Part shown: piece by piece, positions 1 through 7,164 of the stretch
Numbering within the stretch: the stretch's first letter is position 1
Layout of the letters: each line of letters opens with the position of its first letter
Origin: Pseudomonadota bacterium
Lineage (GTDB): Bacteria > Pseudomonadota > Alphaproteobacteria > Caulobacterales > Caulobacteraceae
Direction: 5' to 3'
Assembly (NCBI GenBank): GCA_023428785.1
Contig: JAEYWU010000042.1
Location: 1 to 18,370 of the forward strand
Length of the DNA stretch: 18,370 nt
Program-made: the position numbers and the translations under genes
The notes under the pieces: model-generated
The model's database searches: none
Told to the model about the DNA's origin: nothing
Seen by the model: only the letters and a program-made list of their open reading frames with translations

Positions 1-3
1 CCG

Positions 4-750
4 TCAGGCCGCCCGGATGATGCCGAGGAAGTCCGCGGCCTTCAGCGAGGCGCCCCCGACCAGGGCGCCGCCCACTTCCGCCACCGCCAGGATTTCCTGC
101 GCGTTCGACGGCTTGACCGACCCGCCATAGAGGATCGGCGCGACGCGCCCGCCCTCGCCCAGACGCGCGACCATGGCGGCGCGCACGGCGGCGTGGACCT
201 CCTCGATCTGTTCCAGCGTGGGCGTCAGGCCCGTCCCGATGGCCCAGACCGGCTCATAGGCGACCGCGAAGGCCTTGCCCGACAGGCTCTCGGGCAGCGA
301 CGCCATCACCTGTCCCGACACCACCTCGACGGCCCGGCCCGCTTCGCGCTCGGCCAGCGTCTCGCCGACACAGACGACCGGCTCCAGCCCGGCGGCCAGC
401 GCGGCCTCGACCTTGGCGGCGACATCGGCGTCCGTCTCACCGTGGCCGGCGCGGCGTTCGGAGTGGCCGAGGATCACCAGCGTGGCGCCTGCATCCTTGA
501 GCATCGGCGCCGACACGTCGCCGGTGAAGGCGCCCGAGGCCTTTGGACTGCAATCTTGCCCGCCGATCTCGACGGGGGCGTCTTTCAGCTGCCAGTTCAT
601 CTGGGCGATCAGGGTCGCGGGCGGGCACAGGGCCACGCGCGTGGCGGTCGCCTCCCCACCCAGCGCCTCGGCCAGCGCCTTCGCTTCCGCGAGGTCGGCG
701 GCCAGGCCGTTCATCTTCCAGTTTCCGGCAATCAGTCTTTGCGTGCTCAT
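4..750 (-). CDS. tpiA: Triosephosphate isomerase
   Basis: Interconverts dihydroxyacetone phosphate and glyceraldehyde 3-phosphate in cytosolic glycolysis/gluconeogenesis. The 248-residue protein has normal family length. The substrate-binding NWK is at residues 10-12 (N10, K12), the electrophilic histidine is H96 in GHSERR, and the catalytic glutamate is E166 in YEPVWAIGTG. The phosphate-binding LYGGSVKP and GGASL segments follow near the C-terminus. I chose the ATG at 750 because the protein then begins MSTQRLIAGNWKMNG, as family members do; an upstream in-frame ATG at 786 would add 12 basic residues and run into the M24 gene. AGGA lies 8 nt before the chosen start. The M24 peptidase gene ends 16 bp upstream on the same strand, so the two are probably co-transcribed. 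The stop is TGA. Confidence 0.97.
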   Translation of the reverse strand: MSTQRLIAGNWKMNGLAADLAEAKALAEALGGEATATRVALCPPATLIAQMNWQLKDAPVEIGGQDCSPKASGAFTGDVSAPMLKDAGATLVILGHSERRAGHGETDADVAAKVEAALAAGLEPVVCVGETLAEREAGRAVEVVSGQVMASLPESLSGKAFAVAYEPVWAIGTGLTPTLEQIEEVHAAVRAAMVARLGEGGRVAPILYGGSVKPSNAQEILAVAEVGGALVGGASLKAADFLGIIRAA

Positions 751-766
751 GGACGCGTTCCTAGCC

Positions 767-1921
767 TCACGCCGCCATCGGCTCAACGCCCGCGAATGGA
801 TCGTCGAGACTGGGCTGCGGCTGGGTGAACCACTTCGGCCCCTCCGCCGTCATGTGGAAGTGATCCTCTAGCCGCACGCCGAACCGCTCGGGGATCACGA
901 TCATCGGCTCATTCGAGAAACACATGCCGACATCCAGCGGCGTTCGGTCCCCGCGCACGAGGTTGGGCGACTCATGCACGTCCAGGCCGATGCCGTGCCC
1001 TGTCCGGTGCGGCAGACCGGGCAACTGATAGTCCGGCCCCAGCCCCTGCGCCGCCAGGAATGAGCGCGCCGCCGCATCGACCACCTCGCACGGCTCGCCC
1101 AGCCGGGCCGCCGCGAACGCCCGCGCCTGCGCCTCTTGCTCCAGCGCCCAGATGCGCCGCACCTCTGCGGTGGGCTCGCCGAAAACATAGGTCCGGGTGA
1201 TGTCGGCGTTGTAGCCGTCCAGCGAACAGCCGGTGTCGATCAGGACGACATCGCCGCCCTTGAGCGCCGGATCCCCCTCGCCGCCATGCGGCAGGCTGGT
1301 GTCCGCGCCGAACGAGACGATGCAGAAGGTGTTGCCGCCGTCGGCTCCCAGCGCCCGGTGCTGCTGGTCGATGAACTTGACGACCTGCGAGGCTCGCACC
1401 CCCGTCTGAAGGCTCGCATGGGCCCGCCGGTGAGCCTCCAGTGTCAGGGCCTTGGCCCGGGTCATCAGATCGATCTCGCTCTGCGACTTGCGCGCCCTCA
1501 GCGGCACGATCAGCTGATTGGCCCCCGTCAGCCGGTCGGCCCCAAGCGCCTGCGCCAGACCCAGCCAGATGAAGACCCGCGCCTGCTCGTCGACCGCCAC
1601 CTTGCCGTTCGGCCCGACCGTGTCGGCGACCAGCTTGAACGGGCTTTCGTGCTCCTCCCAGGTCAGGATCTCTCCAGGCACGCCCACGATCGACGCCGCC
1701 TTCTCCAGCTCGAAGCGGGGCGTGACATAGGTCAGCGGCTTGCCGGGCCTCACGATCGCGCCCGTCAATCGCTCCGACGGCCACCAGCTCGTGCCGGTGA
1801 AATACCGCAGGGACGAGGTCGCATCGATAAGGCAGGCCGCGATTCCCTGCGCCTCCATCGACGCCTCCAGCGCAGCCAGCCGGCGGAGGCGTTCATCGAC
1901 GGTGATGGGCGGCGGGTTCAT
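767..1921 (-). CDS. M24-family Xaa-Pro peptidase (creatinase/aminopeptidase P fold)
   Basis: A predicted cytosolic dinuclear-metal peptidase that would remove N-terminal residues preceding proline, or cleave Xaa-Pro dipeptides. The 384-residue protein has an N-terminal creatinase-type domain (about residues 8-140) and a C-terminal pita-bread domain (about 150-375). The five expected metal ligands are visible: D229 (VVLIDTG), D240 (YNADITRT), H309 (RTGHGIGLDVHE), E338 (FSNEP) and E352 (VRLEDHF). The ATG at 1921 has GGAG seven bases upstream; the frame stays open to 1990, but the extra 23 residues are arginine-rich and run up to the rplL terminator. A weak promoter-like pair, TTTGCG-N17-TATGGA, lies at 1946-1974. 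tpiA follows after 16 bp. The family is clear; exact substrate (prolidase versus aminopeptidase P) is not decidable from sequence. Confidence 0.93.
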   Translation of the reverse strand: MNPPPITVDERLRRLAALEASMEAQGIAACLIDATSSLRYFTGTSWWPSERLTGAIVRPGKPLTYVTPRFELEKAASIVGVPGEILTWEEHESPFKLVADTVGPNGKVAVDEQARVFIWLGLAQALGADRLTGANQLIVPLRARKSQSEIDLMTRAKALTLEAHRRAHASLQTGVRASQVVKFIDQQHRALGADGGNTFCIVSFGADTSLPHGGEGDPALKGGDVVLIDTGCSLDGYNADITRTYVFGEPTAEVRRIWALEQEAQARAFAAARLGEPCEVVDAAARSFLAAQGLGPDYQLPGLPHRTGHGIGLDVHESPNLVRGDRTPLDVGMCFSNEPMIVIPERFGVRLEDHFHMTAEGPKWFTQPQPSLDDPFAGVEPMAA

Positions 1922-1991
1922 GGTCGGTCTCCGGAGCAACTCCTCTCCATAGGCCCGGCCGACGGCGGCGCAAAGGCGGCGTCCGCGCACG

Positions 1992-2023
1992 AAAAAGGCC
2001 CGGCGATCGCGCGCCGGGCCTTT
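1992..2023 (-). terminator. Rho-independent terminator after rplL
   Basis: An 11-bp perfect inverted repeat, AAAGGCCCGGC (1994-2004) and GCCGGGCCTTT (2013-2023), encloses an 8-nt loop. Read on the minus strand, the stem ends in a run of five T (1992-1996). It lies 43 bp beyond the rplL stop and before the M24 gene, so it ends the rplJ-rplL transcript. Confidence 0.88.
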
Positions 2024-2065
2024 CCCTGTTCCAGCGCGGGACCGAAGTCCCGCTGAACCGTCAGA

Positions 2066-2452
2066 TTACTTGATCTGGACGGTGGCGCCGGCTTCTTCGA
2101 GCTTCTTCTTGAGCTCTTCAGCGGCTTGCTTGGAGACGTTCTCAACGACGTTCTGCGGAGCGCCTTCGACCAGGTCCTTGGCTTCCTTGAGGCCCAGGTC
2201 CGGACGAGCGCCGCGGACTTCCTTGATGACGTTGATCTTCTTGTCGCCGCCGGCGGTCAGGACGACGGTGAACTCGGTTTGCTCTTCAGCGGCTTCAGCC
2301 GGAGCAGCGCCACCGCCGCCAGCCGGCATGGCCATGGCGACCGGAGCAGCGGCGGAAACGCCCCACTTTTCTTCCAGCAGCTTGGAGAGTTCGGCGGCTT
2401 CCAGCACGGTCAGGCTGGAGAGGTCTTCAACGATCTTGTCGAGCTTCGACAT
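2066..2452 (-). CDS. rplL: 50S ribosomal protein L7/L12
   Basis: The flexible stalk protein of the 50S subunit. Multiple copies bind L10 and recruit and activate the translational GTPases EF-Tu, EF-G, IF2 and RF3. The 128-residue protein has the usual three parts: an N-terminal L10-binding/dimerisation helical region (residues 1 to about 35), an Ala/Gly/Pro-rich hinge (about 36-58, with AGGGGAAPAEAAEE), and a C-terminal factor-binding domain containing EFTVVLTAGGDKKINVIKEVR and GLKEAKDLVEGAP. AAGGA sits 8 nt before the ATG. It lies 48 bp downstream of rplJ, and the spacer includes the palindrome TTCTTAAGAA at 2481-2490. The stop is TAA, as in rplJ. A strong terminator follows, and rpoB is not next. 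Confidence 0.98.
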   Translation of the reverse strand: MSKLDKIVEDLSSLTVLEAAELSKLLEEKWGVSAAAPVAMAMPAGGGGAAPAEAAEEQTEFTVVLTAGGDKKINVIKEVRGARPDLGLKEAKDLVEGAPQNVVENVSKQAAEELKKKLEEAGATVQIK

Positions 2453-2500
2453 GGTTCAGTTCCTTGGGTTTCAGTTGGTTTCTTAAGAAGCGGAGATGAC

Positions 2501-3016
2501 TTAGGCCGCGTCCTTGGCGCCATAGGCGCTGAAGACACGGGCCAGCTGGCCGGCCGGAGCCTGTAGGACGCCCGCGACCTTGGTCGCCGGAGCCTGGATG
2601 AGCCCGATGATCTTGCCGCGCAGCTGATCGAGCGACGGCAGGGTGGCCAGGGCCGAAACGCCTTTGGCGTCCAGCACGGTCGTGTCCATGATGCCGCCGA
2701 CGATAACGAACTTGTCGTTGCCCTTGGCGAAATCGGTCACGACCTTGGCGGCGGAAACAGGGTCCGGCGCATAGGCGATGGCGACCGGGCCGGAGAACAG
2801 GCGATCGCCCGCTTCACCCGCCGAACCGTCCAAGGCCTTCTGAGCCAGGGTGTTCTTCACCACCTTGAGAGCCGCGCCTTCAGCCCGAAGCTTCAGACGC
2901 AGATCGGTCATTTCCGCAACGGTCAGACCCAGGTTGTGGGTCACGACCACGGCGCCGGCCCCGGCGAAGACACCCTTGATGTCCTCGATCGACGCCGCTT
3001 TTTGTGCGCGGTCCAT
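2501..3016 (-). CDS. rplJ: 50S ribosomal protein L10
   Basis: Anchors L7/L12 dimers to 23S rRNA at the base of the ribosomal stalk; in bacteria where it has been studied, L10 with L7/L12 also represses its own mRNA. The 171-residue protein has normal length. The N-terminal rRNA-binding domain contains VVVTHNLGLTVAEMTDLR and VKNTLAQKALDG. The C-terminal helix that carries L7/L12 includes IIGLIQAPATKVAGVLQAPAGQLARV. The start MDRAQKAASIEDIKGVF at 3016 was chosen because AAGGAG lies 7 nt upstream and it matches the family N-terminus; the frame stays open to 3184 but that part is leader RNA. Forms an operon with rplL. Neither rplK-rplA upstream nor rpoB downstream is present. Confidence 0.98.
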   Translation of the reverse strand: MDRAQKAASIEDIKGVFAGAGAVVVTHNLGLTVAEMTDLRLKLRAEGAALKVVKNTLAQKALDGSAGEAGDRLFSGPVAIAYAPDPVSAAKVVTDFAKGNDKFVIVGGIMDTTVLDAKGVSALATLPSLDQLRGKIIGLIQAPATKVAGVLQAPAGQLARVFSAYGAKDAA

Positions 3017-3280
3017 TGCGGTCTCCTTACGAAGTTCGACGCCCGCGGGATTGCGAACGCCGAAAACGATCCGGTCACCCCGACGAAGCCGGGGCGGCGA
3101 ACCGTGAAACTGTCCGAAGGAACGCCCGTCACGCACCCGGCCTTGACGGCGGCGGATGGCTCGGGACTTTCCCCGTCTCCCCACGGCGCCAGAGGGCTCT
3201 CTGACGGTTATGGCAAGGGTGGCCCCCTCGCCCCGAAGTTCTCGGACAGGACCGCCTCAGCCCGGAGGCTGCGACGGAAG
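3017..3280 (-). promoter_or_regulatory. Long 5' leader of rplJ-rplL, candidate L10 autoregulatory leader
   Basis: About 264 nt separate the predicted start of transcription from the rplJ ATG, and no protein gene fits there. On the minus strand the RNA can form several stems. One (3173-3207) pairs CCGTC with GACGG around an inner CAGAG/CTCTG hairpin with a 4-nt loop. Another (3078-3094) pairs CCCCG with CGGGG around a 7-nt loop. The established model is that an L10-(L7/L12) complex binds a structured rplJ leader and represses translation. That this leader does so is inference; I did not match it to the published leader model base by base. Confidence 0.5.
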
Positions 3281-3286
3281 CGGCGC

Positions 3287-3314
3287 TCTATACACGCCTT
3301 TGGCCGAAACTCAA
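3287..3314 (-). promoter_or_regulatory. Predicted promoter of rplJ-rplL
   Basis: On the minus strand TTGAGT (3309-3314) is followed after 16 bp by TATAGA (3287-3292), a good match to a housekeeping sigma-factor promoter. Transcription would start near 3280. It sits in the short gap just past the NUDIX stop codon, where an independent promoter for the ribosomal genes is expected. Confidence 0.65.
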
Positions 3315-3338
3315 GCGGCGCCTGACGTTCAAGGGCTC

Positions 3339-3833
3339 CTAGGGCGCAAAATCCGAGAGCAAGGTGCGCAGTTCGGGTTCATCGACCAGGCCAGCGGCCT
3401 CTTCTGGCCTGAACCAGCGCCGCGTGCGCTCCTTGCGCTCTGGCCAGTCCTTCAGCACGTCCTTGACCTTCAAGGCATAGACATCAACCGCAATCTGGCG
3501 CGAAGAGCCCCGCGCCAGCAGCTTTACATAGTGAAAGCTGCCCAGCCGCAGCGGGCGGAGCTTGCCGCGAACCCCGGCTTCCTCCCATGCTTCCTCTGCG
3601 GCCGCATCCGGATCGCTCATTCCCTGCATCCGGTTGCCCTTGGGGATCACCCAGCGGCCCGTCTCGCGCGACGTCACCAGCAGGACCTCGACCTGACCGC
3701 CCTTGCGACGCCAGCACAGGGCGCCGACCTGCCGCCGGGCAGGACGGTCCAGCCGCGCATCCAGCGGCGGCGGCGCAGTCTCAGTTCTGGGGCGCAGCCA
3801 GCCGAGCAGCATCCCGACGATCCGATTCACCAA
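3339..3833 (-). CDS. NUDIX hydrolase, diphosphoinositol-polyphosphatase-like
   Basis: A predicted cytosolic hydrolase of a nucleoside-diphosphate-linked or other diphosphate compound. The 164-residue protein has a NUDIX core from about residue 33 to 150. The NUDIX box starts at G66 in WVIPKGN and runs to EEAWEEAGV (80-88). The metal-binding glutamates E81, E84 and E85 are present, but position 7 of the box (usually E) is M72 and position 15 (usually R) is E80. The WVIPKG signature is shared with DIPP-type alphaproteobacterial NUDIX proteins. The start is TTG at 3833 or GTG at 3830; GGAG lies 6 or 9 nt upstream respectively. No ATG fits. Substrate unknown. The gene ends 25 bp before the rplJ promoter. 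Confidence 0.85.
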   Translation of the reverse strand: MVNRIVGMLLGWLRPRTETAPPPLDARLDRPARRQVGALCWRRKGGQVEVLLVTSRETGRWVIPKGNRMQGMSDPDAAAEEAWEEAGVRGKLRPLRLGSFHYVKLLARGSSRQIAVDVYALKVKDVLKDWPERKERTRRWFRPEEAAGLVDEPELRTLLSDFAP

Positions 3834-4106
3834 AGCGAGCTCCAGATGGAACTTTCAACGCGAGTCGCGCGCGCATCAATCGCGCTCAGCGCGAAAGGCG
3901 GGCCGTTTACGCGGTTGTGAACCCTCCGTCTACGGACCTAATGGACTCGATTGTTACAGAATGGTCAGAAACAGATTTACCGGCCGATCATTCCCGACCA
4001 CATTAGCGGGTGGGGGCTCGCCTGGTGGCGACGGGATCTATGGGCGGTTTGGAACACCCAACATTCAGGCGTGTTGCGGCGTGTGAGCTGGACGGGACGA
4101 CGGGGC
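3834..4106. other. Divergent intergenic region between NUDIX and AspH-like genes
   Basis: 273 bp without a supportable gene. It is less GC-rich than its surroundings around 3940-3985. A GANTC site (GACTC) lies at 3944-3948. The frame of the AspH-like gene stays open back to an ATG at 3951, but the added 52 residues are Trp/Arg-rich and do not resemble a protein domain. I found no convincing -35/-10 pair for either gene here; the best, TTGTTA-N17-GATTTA near 3951-3979, is weak. Confidence 0.5.
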
Positions 4107-5264
4107 ATGAGTGACGCCGCCGTCCTGATTGGCCAGGCCGAGGCCGCCTTGGCGCGTCGCGACTTCAGCGCCGCCAGCGAACTGCTGGACCGCGCCGAGG
4201 CGCATGGCGGATCCACGCCACGTAGTCGCATGGCCCGCGCGGCCATTCTGCGCGCCAGCGGTGATCTGAGCGGCGCCCTGAACGCGCTCGACGACGTACT
4301 GGCGGCCGAGCCCTATCACTTCATGGCCCTGCTCTCTCGCGCGACCGTGCTGGACGCCGCTGGCCAGGGTGTCGCGGCGCTGGAGACCTATCGCAACGTC
4401 ATTCGCATCGCGCCGCCCGTCGACCGTCTGCCGCCCTCGGCCGCCGCCCAGGTCAGCAAGGCCCGCGACCGCATCGCCGAGGCCGACACCGCCCTGCGCG
4501 ATCACCTGGCCGGATCGGTCGCCGGACTGCGCAGCGAGTTCGCCGGGGCCGACCTCGCCCGCTTCGACGAGGCGCTCGACATCTTCGCGGGCGTGAAGAA
4601 GGCCTATGTCCACGAGCCGCTGTTCCTGAATTACCCCAAGCTGCCCGCTCTGACCTTCCATGACCGCCGCCACTTCCCGTGGCTGGAAGAGCTGGAGGCC
4701 GAGACCGAGGCGATCGCCGCCGAGATGACCATGGCGCTGGGCGCCGCCAACGACGCGGAGCTGGCGCCTTATATCCAGTATCCGCGCGGCGCCCCCGTGA
4801 ACCAGTGGGGCGAGCTGAACCACAGCAGGCGCTGGAGCTCCTATTTTCTCTGGAAGGACGGCCAGCGACAGGACGCGGCGTGCTTACGCTGCCCCCAGAC
4901 CGCCGCCCTGCTGGAACGGTTGCCGGTGTGCCACCAGCCGGGCTTCGCTCCCACGGCCATGTTCAGCGCGCTGGAGGCGCGCACCCACATCCCGCCGCAC
5001 ACGGGCTCGACCAATGTGCGCCTGCTCTGCCACCTGCCCCTGCTACTGCCCGGGCCGGCGCGGTTCCGTGTCGGCAACGACGTGCGCGAATGGAAGATGG
5101 GTCAGGCCTGGGTTTTCGACGACACCATCGAGCACGAGGCCTGGAACGACGCCGACAGTCTGCGGGTCATCCTGATCTTCGACGTCTGGAATCCACTTCT
5201 CAGCGAGGCTGAGCGCGCGCTCATCAACGCCATGCTGGCCGCCAAGCAGGGCTTCGAGTGCTAG
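4107..5264 (+). CDS. TPR-containing aspartyl/asparaginyl beta-hydroxylase family protein
   Basis: A predicted Fe(II)/2-oxoglutarate dioxygenase of the aspartyl/asparaginyl beta-hydroxylase family (PF05118). The 385-residue protein has an N-terminal helical half with TPR-like repeats (about 5-130: AEAALARRDFSAASELLDRAEAHG, then RASGDLSGALNALDDVLAAEP). The C-terminal half (about 220-365) has the catalytic jelly-roll. PPHTGSTNVRLLCHLPL (residues 296-312) supplies H309, and DDTIEHEAWN supplies H343, the two expected iron-binding histidines. ILIFDVWNP ends the domain as in AspH. I chose the ATG at 4107 because the TPR region begins there; the Shine-Dalgarno is weak (CGGGG) and upstream in-frame starts exist. 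There is no signal peptide, so it is cytosolic. The substrate is unknown. The stop codon interlocks with that of metG. Confidence 0.9.
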   Translation: MSDAAVLIGQAEAALARRDFSAASELLDRAEAHGGSTPRSRMARAAILRASGDLSGALNALDDVLAAEPYHFMALLSRATVLDAAGQGVAALETYRNVIRIAPPVDRLPPSAAAQVSKARDRIAEADTALRDHLAGSVAGLRSEFAGADLARFDEALDIFAGVKKAYVHEPLFLNYPKLPALTFHDRRHFPWLEELEAETEAIAAEMTMALGAANDAELAPYIQYPRGAPVNQWGELNHSRRWSSYFLWKDGQRQDAACLRCPQTAALLERLPVCHQPGFAPTAMFSALEARTHIPPHTGSTNVRLLCHLPLLLPGPARFRVGNDVREWKMGQAWVFDDTIEHEAWNDADSLRVILIFDVWNPLLSEAERALINAMLAAKQGFEC

Positions 5265-6970
5265 GCCTGCTCGGCGCCGCCGAAACGTTCGGACCACTCC
5301 GCGACCTGGGCGTCCTCGATCTTGGCGAACAGCACGCCCTGGTGCGTGACCGCGTGTCCCGCAGACACAGCCCCGAACAGGTCTTCGTCAGCCGACGGCC
5401 AGCTGAGGTCCGTAGAGCCGACCGAGGCCGCGATCTTCTCGGCCGCGAACGGAATCACTGGCGCCGCCAGCCGCGCAAACAGGGCCACTAGGTTCAGCCC
5501 GGTCCGCACGCCGACCGCCGCGTAGTCCTGATCGGTCTTGAAGGCGGTCCACGGCGCGGAGACCTGCAGATACTCGTTGCCCAGCACCCAGACCGCACGG
5601 ATGGCCTGGCAGGCCTTGCGGAACTCCATGGCCTCGAAGGCGTCGGTGGCCTCGGCGATCCCTGCGCGAACATCCGCTTCGAGCTTCGCTTCCAACTCGT
5701 CGGCTTCGCCAGCGCTCGGCACGACGCCCTCGAACTTGGACTCGGTGAACTTGACGATGCGGTTGACAAAGTTGCCCAGCACGTCGGCCAGGTCCTTGTT
5801 CACTGTCGACTGGAACTGCTCCCAGGTGAAGGCCGCGTCCGACCCCTCTGGTCCATAGGCCGTCAGATGCCAACGCCAGTAGTCCGCCGGCAGCAGCTCC
5901 AGCGCCTGATCCATGAAGACGCCGCGGTTCTGGCTGGTCGAGAACTTGCCGCCGTACCAGTTCAGCCAGTTGAAGGCCTTGAGCTGGTCGACCGTCTTCC
6001 ACGGCTCGCCCGAACCGATGATCGTCGCCGGGAAGCTGACGGTGTGGAACGCCACGTTGTCTTTGCCCATGAACTGGACGTAGCGCACGTCCCCGGCTCC
6101 TTCATCCAGACGCCACCAGTCGCGCCAGGTCCGGCCCGTCGCCTGCGCCCATTCCTCCGTCGCCCCGATGTATTCGATCGGCGCGTCGAACCAGACGTAG
6201 AAGACCTTGCCTTCCAGCCCCGGACGCGGTCCGCCGTCGGCGCCGACGACCGGCACACCCCACTTCAGGTCGCGCGTGATGCCTCGGTCGATCAGCCCCT
6301 CATCGAGGTGCTTGAGCGCGATCGACCTGGCCAGCGTCTGCCAGCCCGACTTGGACGCGATCCAGTCGCGGATCGGCTGCTCCAGCTTCGTCTGCAGCAG
6401 ATAGAGGTGGCGCGTGTCGCGCACCTCCAGGTTCCGGCTGCCCGAGACCGCTGAATACGGGTCCTTCAGGTCGGTCGGATCCAGCAGCCGTCCGCAATTG
6501 TCGCACTGGTCCCCGCGCGCCTTCTCATAGCCGCAGTGCGGGCAGGTCCCCTCGACATAGCGGTCCGGCAGGAAGCGCTGATCGTCGATCGAATAGATCA
6601 TCCGGTCGACGCGCTCCTCGATGAAGCCGTTCTCCTCCAGCTTAGCCGCGAAATGCTGGGTCAGCCGCCGGTTCGGCTCGTTCGAGGACCGTCCGAACCA
6701 GTCGTAGCTGAGGCCGAACTGCTCGCCGGCCCGCTTCTGCACCTCGTGCTGCTCGTCGCAATAGGTTTGGACGTCCTGCCCCGCAGCGGCGGCCGCCAGT
6801 TCAGCCGGCGTGCCGTGCTCGTCGGTCGCGCAGATGTAGAGCACCTCGTGCCCCTGCCCACGCTTGAACCTGCTCCAGACGTCAGCCGGCAGCATGGAGC
6901 CCGCCAGATTGCCCAGGTGCTTGATGCCATTGATGTAGGGCAGCGCCGAGGTGACGAGGATGCGGGCCAT
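5261..6970 (-). CDS. metG: Methionine--tRNA ligase
   Basis: Charges tRNA-Met in the cytosol for initiation and elongation. The 569-residue class Ia synthetase begins MARILVTSALPYINGIKHLGNL with the HIGH-equivalent KHLG at 17-20. A zinc knuckle has four cysteines, C143, C146, C156 and C159. The KMSKS-equivalent reads KFSTS (342-346). A helical anticodon-binding domain follows. There is no C-terminal tRNA-binding (EMAP-like) domain, consistent with the length. The ATG at 6970 was chosen because the Rossmann fold starts immediately; the frame is open to 7072 but would enter the promoter. The Shine-Dalgarno is only GGA. The gene is convergent with the AspH-like gene: both TAG stops lie in one CTAG (5261-5264). 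Confidence 0.97.
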   Translation of the reverse strand: MARILVTSALPYINGIKHLGNLAGSMLPADVWSRFKRGQGHEVLYICATDEHGTPAELAAAAAGQDVQTYCDEQHEVQKRAGEQFGLSYDWFGRSSNEPNRRLTQHFAAKLEENGFIEERVDRMIYSIDDQRFLPDRYVEGTCPHCGYEKARGDQCDNCGRLLDPTDLKDPYSAVSGSRNLEVRDTRHLYLLQTKLEQPIRDWIASKSGWQTLARSIALKHLDEGLIDRGITRDLKWGVPVVGADGGPRPGLEGKVFYVWFDAPIEYIGATEEWAQATGRTWRDWWRLDEGAGDVRYVQFMGKDNVAFHTVSFPATIIGSGEPWKTVDQLKAFNWLNWYGGKFSTSQNRGVFMDQALELLPADYWRWHLTAYGPEGSDAAFTWEQFQSTVNKDLADVLGNFVNRIVKFTESKFEGVVPSAGEADELEAKLEADVRAGIAEATDAFEAMEFRKACQAIRAVWVLGNEYLQVSAPWTAFKTDQDYAAVGVRTGLNLVALFARLAAPVIPFAAEKIAASVGSTDLSWPSADEDLFGAVSAGHAVTHQGVLFAKIEDAQVAEWSERFGGAEQA

Positions 6971-6998
6971 GGGAATCCAACAGGTCTGGGAGGCGGAC

Positions 6999-7027
6999 GA
7001 TATAGAGGCCCGAAGCGTCTTCGTCAC
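6999..7027 (-). promoter_or_regulatory. Predicted promoter of metG
   Basis: On the minus strand GTGACG (7022-7027), a 17-bp spacer and TATATC (6999-7004) form a promoter-like pair, 4 of 6 matches to consensus in each box. Transcription would start about 20 nt before the metG ATG. Confidence 0.5.
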
Positions 7028-7036
7028 CTCGACGCC

Positions 7037-7065
7037 TTGCGGCGACGCGCGGCCTTGCCCATAAG
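7037..7065 (+). promoter_or_regulatory. Candidate promoter of tRNA-Thr
   Basis: TTGCGG (7037-7042), a 17-bp spacer and CATAAG (7060-7065) lie where a tRNA promoter should be, with a predicted start about 5 nt before the mature 5' end. The matches are moderate, so this rests mainly on spacing and position. Confidence 0.4.
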
Positions 7066-7076
7066 CCGCCACAGAC

Positions 7077-7152
7077 GCCGGCTTAGCTCAGTTGGTAGAG
7101 CAGCGGTTTTGTAAACCGAAGGTCACGGGTTCGAATCCTGTAGCCGGCACCA
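7077..7152 (+). tRNA. tRNA-Thr (anticodon UGU)
   Basis: A complete 76-nt cloverleaf with encoded CCA. The acceptor stem pairs GCCGGCT (7077-7083) with AGCCGGC (7142-7148), followed by discriminator A and CCA (7150-7152). The D arm is GCTC/GAGC around AGTTGGTA. The anticodon loop is TTTGTAA, giving anticodon TGT (UGU), which reads ACA and other ACN threonine codons. The T arm has TTCGAAT between ACGGG and CCTGT. The outermost anticodon-stem pair (27-43) is a G.A mismatch; the other four pair normally. The esterase ATG begins only 12 nt after CCA. Confidence 0.97.
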
Positions 7153-7164
7153 TCAGGGGGCGTC

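Noticed and set aside
1136..2056. 306-codon plus-strand open frame opposite the M24 gene and rplL terminator
   Set aside because: Shadow of the M24 coding frame; it also crosses the terminator hairpin and shows no recognisable motif.
3951..4106. 52-residue N-terminal extension of the AspH-like protein
   Set aside because: Trp/Arg-rich, with no domain character and no good ribosome site. The TPR-like region begins at the ATG at 4107.
7077..7152. tRNA-Thr as an integration (att) site of a mobile island
   Set aside because: No integrase and no repeat of the tRNA 3' end are visible downstream; the following genes look like ordinary chromosomal genes.
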